Assembly (NCBI GenBank): GCA_910586595.1
Contig: CAJUJB010000008.1
Location: 22,700-86,699, forward strand
Length of the DNA: 64,000 nucleotides
From: an uncultured Muribaculaceae bacterium
GTDB lineage: Bacteria > Bacteroidota > Bacteroidia > Bacteroidales > Muribaculaceae
Reading direction: 5' to 3'
Shown here: positions 53,746-62,242 of the stretch, piece by piece
Layout of the letters: every line of letters begins with the position of its first letter
How positions within the stretch are numbered: the first letter of the stretch is position 1
Program-made: the position numbers and the translations under genes
Notes under the pieces: model-generated
The model's database searches: none
Seen by the model: the letters and a program-made list of their open reading frames with translations, nothing else
Told to the model about the DNA's origin: nothing

Positions 53746-55869
53746 ATGAATAAGACTCATTTTCCGGTCATAGCGGCCGCTATGGCAGGTCTTGCACTGA
53801 CAACACCCTGCATTAAGGCAGCTGACATAAGCTCTCCCGGCGGAATCGTATCAGTGCACGCAGATGTGGATGGAGGCCGTCCTTTCTACGAAGTTTTCTA
53901 TAAGAATCAGCCGGTAATCAAGCCCTCGACGCTGGGCTTCGAGATTGTAAACGCCGACAACCTGCTCGACGGATTTGAAGTCGCATCTGTGTCGACCTCA
54001 TCGTTTGACGAAACTTGGCAACCGGTATGGGGCGAGAACAGCCATATCCGCAACAATTATAACGAATTGCTGCTCGAACTTAAGCAAGCCCGCAGCGGCC
54101 GTCTGATGAACATACGCTTCCGTGTCTATGACGACGGAGTAGGCTTCCGCTACGAATTCCCCCAGCAATCGGCTTTAAACCACTTTGTGGTCAAAGAAGA
54201 ACACACTCAGTTTGCCATGACCGGCGACCACACCGCCTGGTGGATTGCAGGAGACTACGATACTCAGGAATACGATTACACAGAGAGCCGCCTCAGCGAG
54301 ATACGTGGAAAAATGGACGAGAGTATATCCAGCAATGCCTCGCAGACTCTTTTCTCGCCCACCGGCGTGCAGACTTCCCTGCAGTTAAAGACCGATGACG
54401 GCCTTTATATCAACCTTCATGAAGCAGCCTTGGTTGACTACTCGTGCATGCACTTGAATCTTGATGATGAAGCCCTGGTATTCGAGTCATGGCTCACTCC
54501 TGACGCACAAGGCAACAAAGGACACCTCCAATCGCCCACACACAGCCCCTGGCGCACCGTGATGGTAAGCGACGATGCACGCGATATTCTGGCGTCGAAT
54601 CTTATCCTTAACCTCAATGACCCCTGCGCATATGACGACACTTCATGGATCAAGCCAGTGAAATACATGGGCGTATGGTGGGAAATGATCGCCGGAGGCA
54701 AACAATGGTCATATACCTGGGATGTTCCATCGGTAAAACTTGGAGCACTTGACTACACTTCAGTAAAGACACATGGTCAGCATTCGGCCAACAACGACAA
54801 TGTAAAAAAATACATTGACTTCGCTGCCGAGCATGGTTTCGACCAACTTCTGATTGAAGGCTGGAACGTAGGCTGGGAGGACTGGTTCGGAAACTCGAAA
54901 GATTATGTATTCGATTTCCAGACCCCCTACCCAGACTTCGACATCGACATGCTTAATGACTATGCTCACTCCAAGGGCATAAAACTCATGATGCATCACG
55001 AGACCTCCGGCTCGATCCGCAATTACGAACGCCATATGGAGGCTGCCTACAACCTAATGGAAAAATACGGCTATAACTCCGTAAAGAGCGGCTATGTAGG
55101 CAATATGATTCCCCGCGGCGAACATCACTATGGCCAATGGCTCAACAACCATTACCTATATGCAGTGACAGAGGCGGCGAAACATCATATAATGGTGAAC
55201 GCCCATGAGGCCGTACGCCCGACCGGTCTTTGCCGCACTTACCCCAACCTCATCGGCAATGAAAGTGCTCGCGGCACAGAATATGAAGCATTCGCAGGCA
55301 ATAAGCCTTTCCATACCACGGTGCTGCCGTTTACCCGTCTGCAGGGAGGCCCGATGGACTATACACCCGGCATCTTCGAGCTCGACATGCAGAAGGTGAA
55401 TCCCCAGAGTGCCGGAAACTTCAACAGTACACTCGCCCGCCAGCTCGCGCTCTATGTGACCATGTACAGCCCATTGCAGATGGCAGCCGATGTTCCCGAG
55501 GTATACAGCCGCCATATGGATGCCTTCCAGTTCATCAAGGATGTTGCGGTAGACTGGGATGAGAGCCACTACCTTGAGGCAGAGCCCGGACAATATATAA
55601 CTGTTGCCCGAAAGGCCAAAGGGAAAGATGAGTGGTACCTTGGCTGCACAGCCGGCGAGAACGGCCACAAATCTGAGCTGACACTCGATTTCCTCGACAA
55701 AGACCGCAAGTACGAGGCCACCATCTATGCTGACGGGCCTGACGCAAGCTACCGCGCCAACCGCGCACAATACGTCATCTCTCACAAGAAGGTCAATGCC
55801 AAGACAAAACTGAAACTGGCTGCCGCACCCGGCGGAGGATACGCAATCTCAATCAAACCACTTGACTAA
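53746..55869 (+). CDS. GH97 glycosidase, SusB-type (inverting alpha-glucosidase group)
   Basis: A 707-residue periplasmic enzyme; the signal peptide ends near CIKAADIS. An N-terminal sandwich (30-300) is followed by the barrel with KYMGVWWEM (307), EGWNVGWEDW (371), LMMHHETSGS with Glu419, VKSGYVG (447-452), MVNAHEAVRPTG with Glu488 and ESARGTEYEAF with Glu512. These three Glu residues are those of SusB-like inverting enzymes. Retaining alpha-galactosidases of GH97 have an Asp nucleophile near the Gly449 position, absent here. It should release glucose from alpha-glucan oligosaccharides, with calcium. It lies 14 bases after the GH27 gene. Confidence 0.94.
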   Translation: MNKTHFPVIAAAMAGLALTTPCIKAADISSPGGIVSVHADVDGGRPFYEVFYKNQPVIKPSTLGFEIVNADNLLDGFEVASVSTSSFDETWQPVWGENSHIRNNYNELLLELKQARSGRLMNIRFRVYDDGVGFRYEFPQQSALNHFVVKEEHTQFAMTGDHTAWWIAGDYDTQEYDYTESRLSEIRGKMDESISSNASQTLFSPTGVQTSLQLKTDDGLYINLHEAALVDYSCMHLNLDDEALVFESWLTPDAQGNKGHLQSPTHSPWRTVMVSDDARDILASNLILNLNDPCAYDDTSWIKPVKYMGVWWEMIAGGKQWSYTWDVPSVKLGALDYTSVKTHGQHSANNDNVKKYIDFAAEHGFDQLLIEGWNVGWEDWFGNSKDYVFDFQTPYPDFDIDMLNDYAHSKGIKLMMHHETSGSIRNYERHMEAAYNLMEKYGYNSVKSGYVGNMIPRGEHHYGQWLNNHYLYAVTEAAKHHIMVNAHEAVRPTGLCRTYPNLIGNESARGTEYEAFAGNKPFHTTVLPFTRLQGGPMDYTPGIFELDMQKVNPQSAGNFNSTLARQLALYVTMYSPLQMAADVPEVYSRHMDAFQFIKDVAVDWDESHYLEAEPGQYITVARKAKGKDEWYLGCTAGENGHKSELTLDFLDKDRKYEATIYADGPDASYRANRAQYVISHKKVNAKTKLKLAAAPGGGYAISIKPLD

Positions 55870-55938
55870 AAGTAGACCGGGGTCTCCGGGCCCAGGTATG
55901 CTTATAAACGATAACATAAACTAATCAAATCCTTAAAC

Positions 55939-56817
55939 ATGAAACTATTCAACACACTTCTGGCCGCCAGCGCCCTGCTCTGCGGACTAAATGCCTCGGC
56001 AGCTAACCTCTGGATCGTAGGCGAAGCCACCTCAACCGGCTGGAGCCTTGACGATGCAACCGCCCTACTCTCGACCAATGAAAACCCTGACGTATTCACA
56101 GGAACCTTATATCTTAAAGACTCCGGAACGTTCAAATTCCTCACTACAACCGACTGGGGAAATGAAGAAATCGGGTCTGCCCCGGATGCCACTTTGGCTG
56201 ACGGGAAGATTAATCTCGCTAAAGGAACCAACGATGAAGGTTATGGCCAACTCAGCGTCGGTGAAAGTGCCAACTATCAAATCACCGTTGATACAGCCAC
56301 ACTTAAAGCGACCATCACCAAGGCAGAATATCAGGAAACAGAGATAAATCTCTGCTCACTCTTCATGGTAGGATCGGCAACCGAAGGAGATTGGAGTGTT
56401 GATGCAGGTACACCCCTGTTTCAGAATCAGGAGGAGCCCTATGTCTTCGCCGCCAACAACCAGGCCATGAAAGAAGGTACATTCAAAATCGCGACCGTAA
56501 TCAAAGGCGGTGGCACATGGGATGCAAAATACTGGTACTTCCGCGACGCCGAGGATGCTGACAAAATTGCCCTTGGCCAAGAAGGCGACATACAGTGGAA
56601 TATCGCCAAGGCTGAAGACTACAATATCACAGTTGACATTCTTGCCAATACAATATCAATCAAAGAGGCTGGCTCAACCTCTACCTCCGTACAACCGGCG
56701 ATGGCCGAAGAGGCAAGCCCTGAATACTACAATCTCCAGGGCGTGAAGATAGCCAACCCCACCTCCGGCCTTTATCTCCGCAAGGTAGGAAATGAAGTAA
56801 AGAAGGTTATACTCTAA
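55939..56817 (+). CDS. Secreted two-module SusE/F-like protein with C-terminal sorting-like tail
   Basis: A 292-residue protein. The signal peptide is cleaved near ASAANLW; the Cys in ASALLCG lacks a small residue before it, so it is not a lipobox. Two modules begin NLWIVGEATSTGWSLDDA (about 23) and SLFMVGSATEGDWSVDAG (about 140), related to the modules of the lipoprotein encoded earlier in the operon. The end (YYNLQGVKIANPTSGLYLRK to VKKVIL) is a short tail common in Bacteroidales secreted proteins and resembles a trimmed type A sorting domain. A soluble or cell-surface alpha-glucan-binding role is inferred. It is last in the PUL. Confidence 0.82.
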   Translation: MKLFNTLLAASALLCGLNASAANLWIVGEATSTGWSLDDATALLSTNENPDVFTGTLYLKDSGTFKFLTTTDWGNEEIGSAPDATLADGKINLAKGTNDEGYGQLSVGESANYQITVDTATLKATITKAEYQETEINLCSLFMVGSATEGDWSVDAGTPLFQNQEEPYVFAANNQAMKEGTFKIATVIKGGGTWDAKYWYFRDAEDADKIALGQEGDIQWNIAKAEDYNITVDILANTISIKEAGSTSTSVQPAMAEEASPEYYNLQGVKIANPTSGLYLRKVGNEVKKVIL

Positions 56818-56840
56818 GCGGTACAACCGCATAAAAACAA

Positions 56841-56895
56841 GATCCGGCAGAAAGACGCCCTATAGCAATAGGCGTCGGTCTGCCGGATTTATGTT
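56841..56895. terminator. Strong bidirectional terminator closing PUL 2
   Basis: Arms ATCCGGCAGA-AA-GACGCC (56842-56859) and GGCGTC-GG-TCTGCCGGAT (56871-56888) pair over 16 base pairs with one small internal loop. TTTATGTTT follows on the plus strand and TTGTTTTTATG on the minus strand, so it can serve both PUL 2 and the convergent esterase gene. Confidence 0.9.
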
Positions 56896-56916
56896 TAACA
56901 AATGGCTGACGCCTCC

Positions 56917-57729
56917 TCAACTAACATCGCAGGCATCAACCTCAGCAAACCGGGGAAAAACCAGACCGTCTCTTTCTACCCGCTCAAAAAACATTGATTC
57001 GGGCCGAATCCAATATCCCCGACTGCCATATAAGGCCTGATAGACTACCATACGTTGCTGTGTCTCCGAATCTTTAGCGGCGTGCATAAGTTTATAATAA
57101 TTGCCCTTGAAGTGACAGAAGAACCGCTCATTCTTAGGGTTAAATTCTTCCAGCATACGCCGAACAACAGGAACTAAATCACCTCGCACATTATCGGCAG
57201 TCATCGTATGTGGCCCGGAATACTCCACTGCCCTGTCGTAGTAGAGATCGAATATATCTTTGAAATGAGCAATAGTATCGAAATCTCCGAACATCCCTAT
57301 GACACGGCTACGATTATAAGCATCATAGCAGTGGAATTGCTCATTCTCCATCCGTCCGAATGATTCAATTAATTCGGGGGTAATCTCAAAGAGCTGCACA
57401 CCGTCGGCTCGCTGAGTTTTATATTCATGCCACCCAAGGCGAGGACGTAGAAACTCAGTCATTTTGAAAAAAGGACTGATGAGCACAGCGGGCGCACCGG
57501 TATAGCGCACCAACTGCTGGCCATAGAATGCACCACAGCTCGAACCGACAATCAGATCAAAACTTGTAGCATCGCACATATCCTGCACCATCGCCATGGC
57601 ATCATATGGCTGAAGCGGAAGGTCGGGTGAAGTAACTTCTGCAACATCGGCCAGCTCATCTTTCAGTGTCCTGGCAATCTCACAACTTCCTCCGGAAGTA
57701 AATCCATGCAAAAACAATATCTTCTTCAT
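56917..57729 (-). CDS. YqiA-like alpha/beta-hydrolase fused to a DUF1653 domain
   Basis: A 270-residue two-domain protein. Residues 1-190 are a YqiA/UPF0227-type esterase: KKILFLHGFTSGGSCE, nucleophile elbow GSSCG with Ser64, then APAVLISPFF, and DFDTIAHF with the acid Asp region. From about residue 200 it becomes a DUF1653 domain (FFCHFKGNYYKLMHAAKDS, VVYQALYGSRGYWIRPESMF). No signal peptide is seen, so it is cytoplasmic. The substrate is unknown; YqiA family members hydrolyse short acyl or CoA-type esters in vitro. It starts 6 bases after the alcohol dehydrogenase stop, so the two are co-transcribed. Confidence 0.85.
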   Translation of the reverse strand: MKKILFLHGFTSGGSCEIARTLKDELADVAEVTSPDLPLQPYDAMAMVQDMCDATSFDLIVGSSCGAFYGQQLVRYTGAPAVLISPFFKMTEFLRPRLGWHEYKTQRADGVQLFEITPELIESFGRMENEQFHCYDAYNRSRVIGMFGDFDTIAHFKDIFDLYYDRAVEYSGPHTMTADNVRGDLVPVVRRMLEEFNPKNERFFCHFKGNYYKLMHAAKDSETQQRMVVYQALYGSRGYWIRPESMFFERVERDGLVFPRFAEVDACDVS

Positions 57730-57735
57730 GGCTTC

Positions 57736-58773
57736 TCAATCAGGAACGACGGCAACCTTTATAACATTATCGAGTTTCTTCTCAAACAACTCATATGCCT
57801 CTTCAATTCTTGAGAATGGGAAGGTATGGGTGATCAGAGGGGTTGTATCAATCTTACCTTGAGAAATGAGCCGCAATATTTCTTCGCAATCGCATCCGTC
57901 AACACCTCCGGTTTTAAATGTCAAATTTTTGCCATACATATCGGGCAGAGGCAAAATCTGAGGACGGTCATATAGGGCGACTATTGTAACAATTGCATTC
58001 GGACGAGCACATAGGTAAGCCATGCTGAAAGTTTCGTCAGTTCCGGCAACTTCTATAACCCGATCTGCACCGCCATGGGCAGCGAGTTCTTTTGTCTTGA
58101 TAAGACATTGATCGGGAGAGACGACCACGACATCGGGATAATGCTGTCGCACAAATTCACAGCGGGCAGCATCTTTCTCACATACTATTATACTGCGGGG
58201 ATTATATAATCTGACACATTGGAGTGTGCAAAGGCCTGTAGGCCCGGCTCCAATAATCAACACGGTATCCTCTTCACCTATCTCAGATATTTTGGCTGCC
58301 CAATATCCGGTAGCAAGAATATCTCCAACAAAAAGAGCTTGCTCATCTGAGACATTATCCGGTATACGGGTGAGGCCATTATCGGCAAAAGGAACGCGTA
58401 CATACTCGGCCTGACCGCCATCAATGCGGCAACCTAAAGCCCAGCCGCCATGGGGATCTGTGCAATTGTTAACCCAACCATGCCGACAAAAGAAACACTC
58501 GCCGCAGAATGTCTCTACATTAACCGCAACCCGATCGCCCGGTCTGACCATCGTAACCTCCGAACCAACCGCCTCCACGATTCCGACCATTTCATGCCCG
58601 ACAGTGGTGCCGATGACGGCCTTAGGCACACTACCATGCTTGATATGCAAATCGCTGGTACAGATGCTGCTCATAGTCACCTTGACTATTGCATCCGTGG
58701 ATGCGAGTAAATCCGGCTTCGGTTTATCAATAAGCTTGAAATGTCCTTTCTCAATATAAGTCAATGCCTTCAT
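57736..58773 (-). CDS. Zinc-dependent medium-chain alcohol dehydrogenase
   Basis: About 345 residues from MKALTYIEKGHFKLIDK (58773); an in-frame start 24 bases upstream is less likely. Catalytic zinc ligands are in SSICTSDLH and GTTVGHEMVG. The structural zinc site begins CGECFFCRHG, but the usual fourth Cys pattern is stretched (HGWVNNC). The NAD(P) site is LIIGAGPTGLCTLQCV. It oxidises or reduces small alcohols and aldehydes; sorbitol- or threonine-dehydrogenase-like activity is possible. A TAAATTTG box lies 53 bases upstream. Confidence 0.92.
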   Translation of the reverse strand: MKALTYIEKGHFKLIDKPKPDLLASTDAIVKVTMSSICTSDLHIKHGSVPKAVIGTTVGHEMVGIVEAVGSEVTMVRPGDRVAVNVETFCGECFFCRHGWVNNCTDPHGGWALGCRIDGGQAEYVRVPFADNGLTRIPDNVSDEQALFVGDILATGYWAAKISEIGEEDTVLIIGAGPTGLCTLQCVRLYNPRSIIVCEKDAARCEFVRQHYPDVVVVSPDQCLIKTKELAAHGGADRVIEVAGTDETFSMAYLCARPNAIVTIVALYDRPQILPLPDMYGKNLTFKTGGVDGCDCEEILRLISQGKIDTTPLITHTFPFSRIEEAYELFEKKLDNVIKVAVVPD

Positions 58774-58825
58774 AAGATATCTCTTGTAATTCCGCATTAA
58801 AATTATAAATAAGTTTTACAATCGC

Positions 58826-58833
58826 CAAATTTA
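58826..58833 (-). promoter_or_regulatory. Promoter -7 box of the alcohol dehydrogenase-esterase pair
   Basis: TAAATTTG on the minus strand, 53 bases before the ATG at 58773. No clear -33 TTTG at the expected spacing. Confidence 0.5.
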
Positions 58834-58899
58834 AGGGCCGCAATTCCCTACCGTCTCATTTTTGATGAACGGGCCACAACAAAATCCGGACAATTTGCT

Positions 58900-58907
58900 T
58901 AATTTTG
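58900..58907 (+). promoter_or_regulatory. Promoter -7 box of the retropepsin-like gene
   Basis: TAATTTTG on the plus strand, 25 bases before the ATG at 58932. It also overlaps an upstream in-frame start at 58905, which is therefore rejected. Confidence 0.55.
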
Positions 58908-58931
58908 TGCTACACATTAAAATATCCTCCC

Positions 58932-60263
58932 ATGAAGATAAAGGCCCTGATACTTGCCGCGATAATGAGTGGTGCTTCATTGTTCGCTGACGCGCAATCG
59001 ATTGACGAAAAAATCGGTAAAGCCATGAATGCCTCCGATTGGTTTGCACTTGATTCAATCTATAGTTCAGTGCCCAAAGATTCTATCCATCCATTCTTAG
59101 AAGTCTTTTCGAGGTGTCTGATCGGAAACAGACTTAACCGACCCGAGGTGTCAATACCCGCATTTCAGGAATTGCTTAATACACACTCGACCAATCTTGA
59201 CCTGAACAATCTGGTGTCCTCAACATACATGTTTGGAATGGATTTGAGCAGAATCGGCGAGAATGAAGCGGCAGCCTCATTAACCAACTCAATTATCGAT
59301 GCCACCAACCAATATCTTGATTCTTTGACTCTGGCCGGGCTCACGGCCACAGCCAATCGCTTCGCGGCTCTCTCGGTTTACAAACCATATCAGATAGAAT
59401 TCACAGAGGATTGCGGAGGGGCGATTCCATTCGAGATTGTACCTGTAGGGCCAAAAGATAAAGGAGCCGTGCTGATGCATCTCCAGGAGAGCTCTATCAA
59501 TGGCGAACAGGCAACTATTACCTTCGATACTGGCGCCGGAGCAAATATTATTTCGCCTGAGATGGCCGAAAAATACAGACTCACGCCTTTGGAAGCTACA
59601 AAAATCACCGTGAGAGGTATAGCGGGCAGAGACGGATATATCGCGATAGCCAAAGAGCTGCGCATAGGGAATATATGCGTGAGAGATGTGCCTTTTACAG
59701 TTGTGTCAATGTCTTCGACCAATGCGGAGGCAGATCAATATATCGATGCCTTTAATATAGTCATCGGCAGCGAGCTTATGCTCCAATTTAAGGATGTGAC
59801 AATTGACTTTAACAAGCATCGAATCACTGTGCCGACCGAAGCTCCAGCCCGAAGCGCGGCGCGGCCAAATCTATGTTTTTCATCGACCATGAATCTGCTG
59901 GCAAACGGAGCTATACTCTCGACTCCAATGCAGATGTGCATCGACAGCGGAGATGCCTCTTTCGGATCGTTAGGGCCCAAATTTTTCGAGCATCACAAAG
60001 ATTATATAAGCGCCCACGCCAAATTAGACACTATCCGGGAAGCCGGCATCGGAGGTGTGATTATATCTGAGTGTTATAAAGTTCCCGACCTGCCGGTCTC
60101 GCTGGGCGGCAACACAGTTCTTCCGGAAGAATTAACTGTCAAAACCGATGAGAATGCCGTGCGCGAAGGATATGAATGTATTTTAGGATTGAAAACGCTC
60201 ATGCTATATGATGAAGTACGCTTCAATCTTGTTGACTTCGTGCTCACTACAACAAAAAAATAG
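58932..60263 (+). CDS. Retropepsin-like aspartyl protease-family protein
   Basis: About 443 residues from MKIKALILAAIMSGASLF (58932). The signal peptide ends near ADAQS. A helical, TPR-like segment covers about 25-155. The protease part has ITFDTGAGANIISPEMA (Asp199), with IAGRDGYIAIAKELRIG as the flap-like region and IVIGSELMLQFKDVTIDF closing lobe one. A second motif, MCIDSGDASFG, starts lobe two, so both active-site Asp motifs of a single-chain pepsin-like pair are visible. It is secreted to the periplasm, and its substrate is unknown. It ends 10 bases before a convergent acetyltransferase gene. Confidence 0.84.
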   Translation: MKIKALILAAIMSGASLFADAQSIDEKIGKAMNASDWFALDSIYSSVPKDSIHPFLEVFSRCLIGNRLNRPEVSIPAFQELLNTHSTNLDLNNLVSSTYMFGMDLSRIGENEAAASLTNSIIDATNQYLDSLTLAGLTATANRFAALSVYKPYQIEFTEDCGGAIPFEIVPVGPKDKGAVLMHLQESSINGEQATITFDTGAGANIISPEMAEKYRLTPLEATKITVRGIAGRDGYIAIAKELRIGNICVRDVPFTVVSMSSTNAEADQYIDAFNIVIGSELMLQFKDVTIDFNKHRITVPTEAPARSAARPNLCFSSTMNLLANGAILSTPMQMCIDSGDASFGSLGPKFFEHHKDYISAHAKLDTIREAGIGGVIISECYKVPDLPVSLGGNTVLPEELTVKTDENAVREGYECILGLKTLMLYDEVRFNLVDFVLTTTKK

Positions 60264-60273
60264 GCATACCGCA

Positions 60274-60732
60274 TCATAGTGTACGCTGTAACTCCATCAC
60301 ATAGTTGACGAGCTCGACACCGTTACGGACAACTGTCTGTTGTTTCATAACCTTATACCCTCTTTTCCGGAAGAACGGAGCGGCGGTAATCGAAGCATGG
60401 GTATAAATGATCTGTCCGGCAACAGCACCCTCCAATTTATCGCATAAAGCAGAGCCAATTCCTTGTCGCTGATACGCATGGTGAACGTATAGCCGGTCCA
60501 AATATCCGTTATCGGCAATATCTCCAAATCCAACTACCCGATCTCCATCTAAGGCGACAAGAGTATAATGGATTGACAAGGAACGATGCCATGCTGTATA
60601 ATCAATGTCCTCCGGTGCCCAGACATTGACTTGCTCGGGTGAATAGTGCCGGATATTTACAAGATGTACAGTATCGTGGAAGAGTCTCACCAATTCGGGC
60701 AAGTCGGCCTCTTTGTAAAGTCGAATCTTCAT
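60274..60732 (-). CDS. GNAT-family N-acetyltransferase
   Basis: About 152 residues from MKIRLYKEADLPELVRLF (60732). The acetyl-CoA loop is LDRLYVHHAYQRQGIGSALC and the C-terminal block is PFFRKRGYKVMKQQTV. It resembles the YafP/YjaB group that acetylates small molecules; the substrate is unknown. The longer frame back to 60795 lies inside the preceding gene. It is 10 bases after the other GNAT gene and ends the AraC-GNAT-GNAT run. Confidence 0.88.
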   Translation of the reverse strand: MKIRLYKEADLPELVRLFHDTVHLVNIRHYSPEQVNVWAPEDIDYTAWHRSLSIHYTLVALDGDRVVGFGDIADNGYLDRLYVHHAYQRQGIGSALCDKLEGAVAGQIIYTHASITAAPFFRKRGYKVMKQQTVVRNGVELVNYVMELQRTL

Positions 60733-60742
60733 CGCGCAGGCC

Positions 60743-61168
60743 CTATAACGACAGGTGAAGGATGGGAAATGGCCGGCCAGCCTCATCGGTCTCATCTCTA
60801 CCGATTATCTGAAATCCTTTTTTCTGATAAAAGATACAGGCCGATGGATTCTGCTCGTTGACATCCACTAAAACAGCGCCCTTGGTTTTTGCAAAATCAA
60901 TCAATGCAGAACCATAGCCCTTTGCTCTATGCTCGGAGTCAACAAACAGCATTTCAATCTTATTACCTGAGAGGCCGATAAAGCCAGTCAATATATCATT
61001 ATCCCAACATCCATAAAGGTCTACGGCCGGGAAATAAAGAGGGATAAGAGACGTCCGTATTTGAATAATATCCTCCTCACTGAGAAAATTATGTGTGGCT
61101 CTGACAGAGCGTTCCCAAATTTCGGAAAGGCTAAGATATAGCCGGGGGCTACAAGGCTTAATATTCAT
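60743..61168 (-). CDS. GNAT-family N-acetyltransferase
   Basis: About 141 residues from the ATG at 61168 (MNIKPCSPRLYLSLSEIW). A TTG 45 bases upstream is in frame but overlaps the AraC stop and is less likely. The acetyl-CoA site is IEMLFVDSEHRAKGYGSALI, with VNEQNPSACIFYQKKGFQI at the C-terminus, a YjaB-like layout. The substrate is unknown. It shares a transcript with the AraC regulator and the second GNAT gene. Confidence 0.88.
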   Translation of the reverse strand: MNIKPCSPRLYLSLSEIWERSVRATHNFLSEEDIIQIRTSLIPLYFPAVDLYGCWDNDILTGFIGLSGNKIEMLFVDSEHRAKGYGSALIDFAKTKGAVLVDVNEQNPSACIFYQKKGFQIIGRDETDEAGRPFPILHLSL

Positions 61169-61209
61169 ATGATTAAATAGAGTCAGATTGATTTTACAGT
61201 ATACAATAC

Positions 61210-62076
61210 TCAATTATTATCAGGATGGTGCTGGCGATGCTGGTTCCTATATTGTATAGGCGATAGACCGGTATGCGTCCTGAATACCCGGCAAAGATAC
61301 GAAGGGTCGTCATAATGCAACTTCTCGGCGACTTCCTTGACGGTAAGGTCTGTCGTATCCAATAACATCTTGATAAGCACCACTAATTGTTTATTTATCT
61401 GTTCTTTCGCGGAAATTCCAAGAATCCGTTTTGCCACTATATTCAAGTAGTTAGGTGATATATTGAGTTTCCCGGCATAAAAAGCCACATCGTGGTGATG
61501 AGTGTAGTAACGGGTAAGTAATCCGAGAAATTCATTTGCTATAGCCCAAGCCCGATTTTTGGACGGGTTGGTTCCAAGAACGCCAAAATGAGCTTCGACA
61601 TATTCTGCCATAATCATCATGAAATTCTCTATTTCATTTCTTAAAACCTTATCAACAATGGCCGCAGAACAATTATCATAAGCCCATTCTATTAGCCCAA
61701 ACCATTGCCTGACTATACTCTGCTCGTGCTTGCTTAATGTAAAAACCGTATATGTGTAGATGTACTCCCAAAAACGATTGGATGTGACAAGGAAGAAAAT
61801 ATCCTGAGCGCTTGCGAAATCTAATGCGATGTATTTTGCGTGGAAATCGTCTGAAATTTTTACCGGAACTGAAACCATATCAAACACAAGTAATGCCATG
61901 TCACCGGCACACATCATGCGACATCGGGAATTTGTTGTAATTTCAATTTCACCCTCCTCACATAGCAGAATAAGACAGCCATCGACTGAGAGAGGATGCA
62001 ACATCCTCCAAGTACTCACATCTACTTTTCCAATTGAGAAATGGGGCGTAGCGCCAGATTGTTGTTTTCCTTCCAT
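61210..62076 (-). CDS. AraC-family transcriptional regulator
   Basis: A 288-residue regulator. A cupin-like sensing domain is at the N-terminus (about 15-110; GCLILLCEEGEIEITTNS). The C-terminal AraC HTH pair covers about 180-280, with DVAFYAGKLNISPNYLNIVA and VKEVAEKLHYDDPSYLCRVF. It lies divergent from the MATE pump, whose expression it may control, and is followed by two acetyltransferases, an arrangement that suggests a resistance-type module. The promoter region contains a short palindrome between the -33 and -7 boxes. Confidence 0.92.
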   Translation of the reverse strand: MEGKQQSGATPHFSIGKVDVSTWRMLHPLSVDGCLILLCEEGEIEITTNSRCRMMCAGDMALLVFDMVSVPVKISDDFHAKYIALDFASAQDIFFLVTSNRFWEYIYTYTVFTLSKHEQSIVRQWFGLIEWAYDNCSAAIVDKVLRNEIENFMMIMAEYVEAHFGVLGTNPSKNRAWAIANEFLGLLTRYYTHHHDVAFYAGKLNISPNYLNIVAKRILGISAKEQINKQLVVLIKMLLDTTDLTVKEVAEKLHYDDPSYLCRVFRTHTGLSPIQYRNQHRQHHPDNN

Positions 62077-62094
62077 AAGCTCGAATTACTACTG

Positions 62095-62131
62095 CAAATT
62101 TAGATATGATTGGAGGTATGCTCCAAATTTA
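62095..62131 (-). promoter_or_regulatory. araC-type gene promoter with internal operator-like palindrome
   Basis: On the minus strand TTTG (62127-62124), 21 bases, then TAAATTTG (62102-62095). The nonamer CAAATTTAG occurs twice on the plus strand, 29 bases apart. GGAGGTATGCTCC (a palindrome with GGAG/CTCC arms) sits between the boxes, a likely operator for autoregulation. Confidence 0.6.
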
Positions 62132-62190
62132 GTTATAAAAAGTACCTTAATTATGTAGATTTACACCATCAATAATTTCTCAGGAGTAAG

Positions 62191-62198
62191 TAACTTTG
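62191..62198 (+). promoter_or_regulatory. Promoter -7 box of the MATE pump gene
   Basis: TAACTTTG on the plus strand, 44 bases before the ATG at 62243; no clear -33 element, as expected for an activator-dependent promoter. Confidence 0.55.
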
Positions 62199-62242
62199 CA
62201 GCCGGGTTGCTTAATCATCATAAAACTTCCAATCTGGTATAT

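Noticed and set aside
53746..55869. GH97 as a retaining alpha-galactosidase
   Set aside because: The position of the Asp nucleophile is Gly (VKSGYVG) and the SusB-type Glu residues are all present.
55870..55938. Hairpin-like GC stretch before the last PUL 2 gene
   Set aside because: Pairing around CCGGGGTCTCCGGG is short and has no U-run; not strong enough to call.
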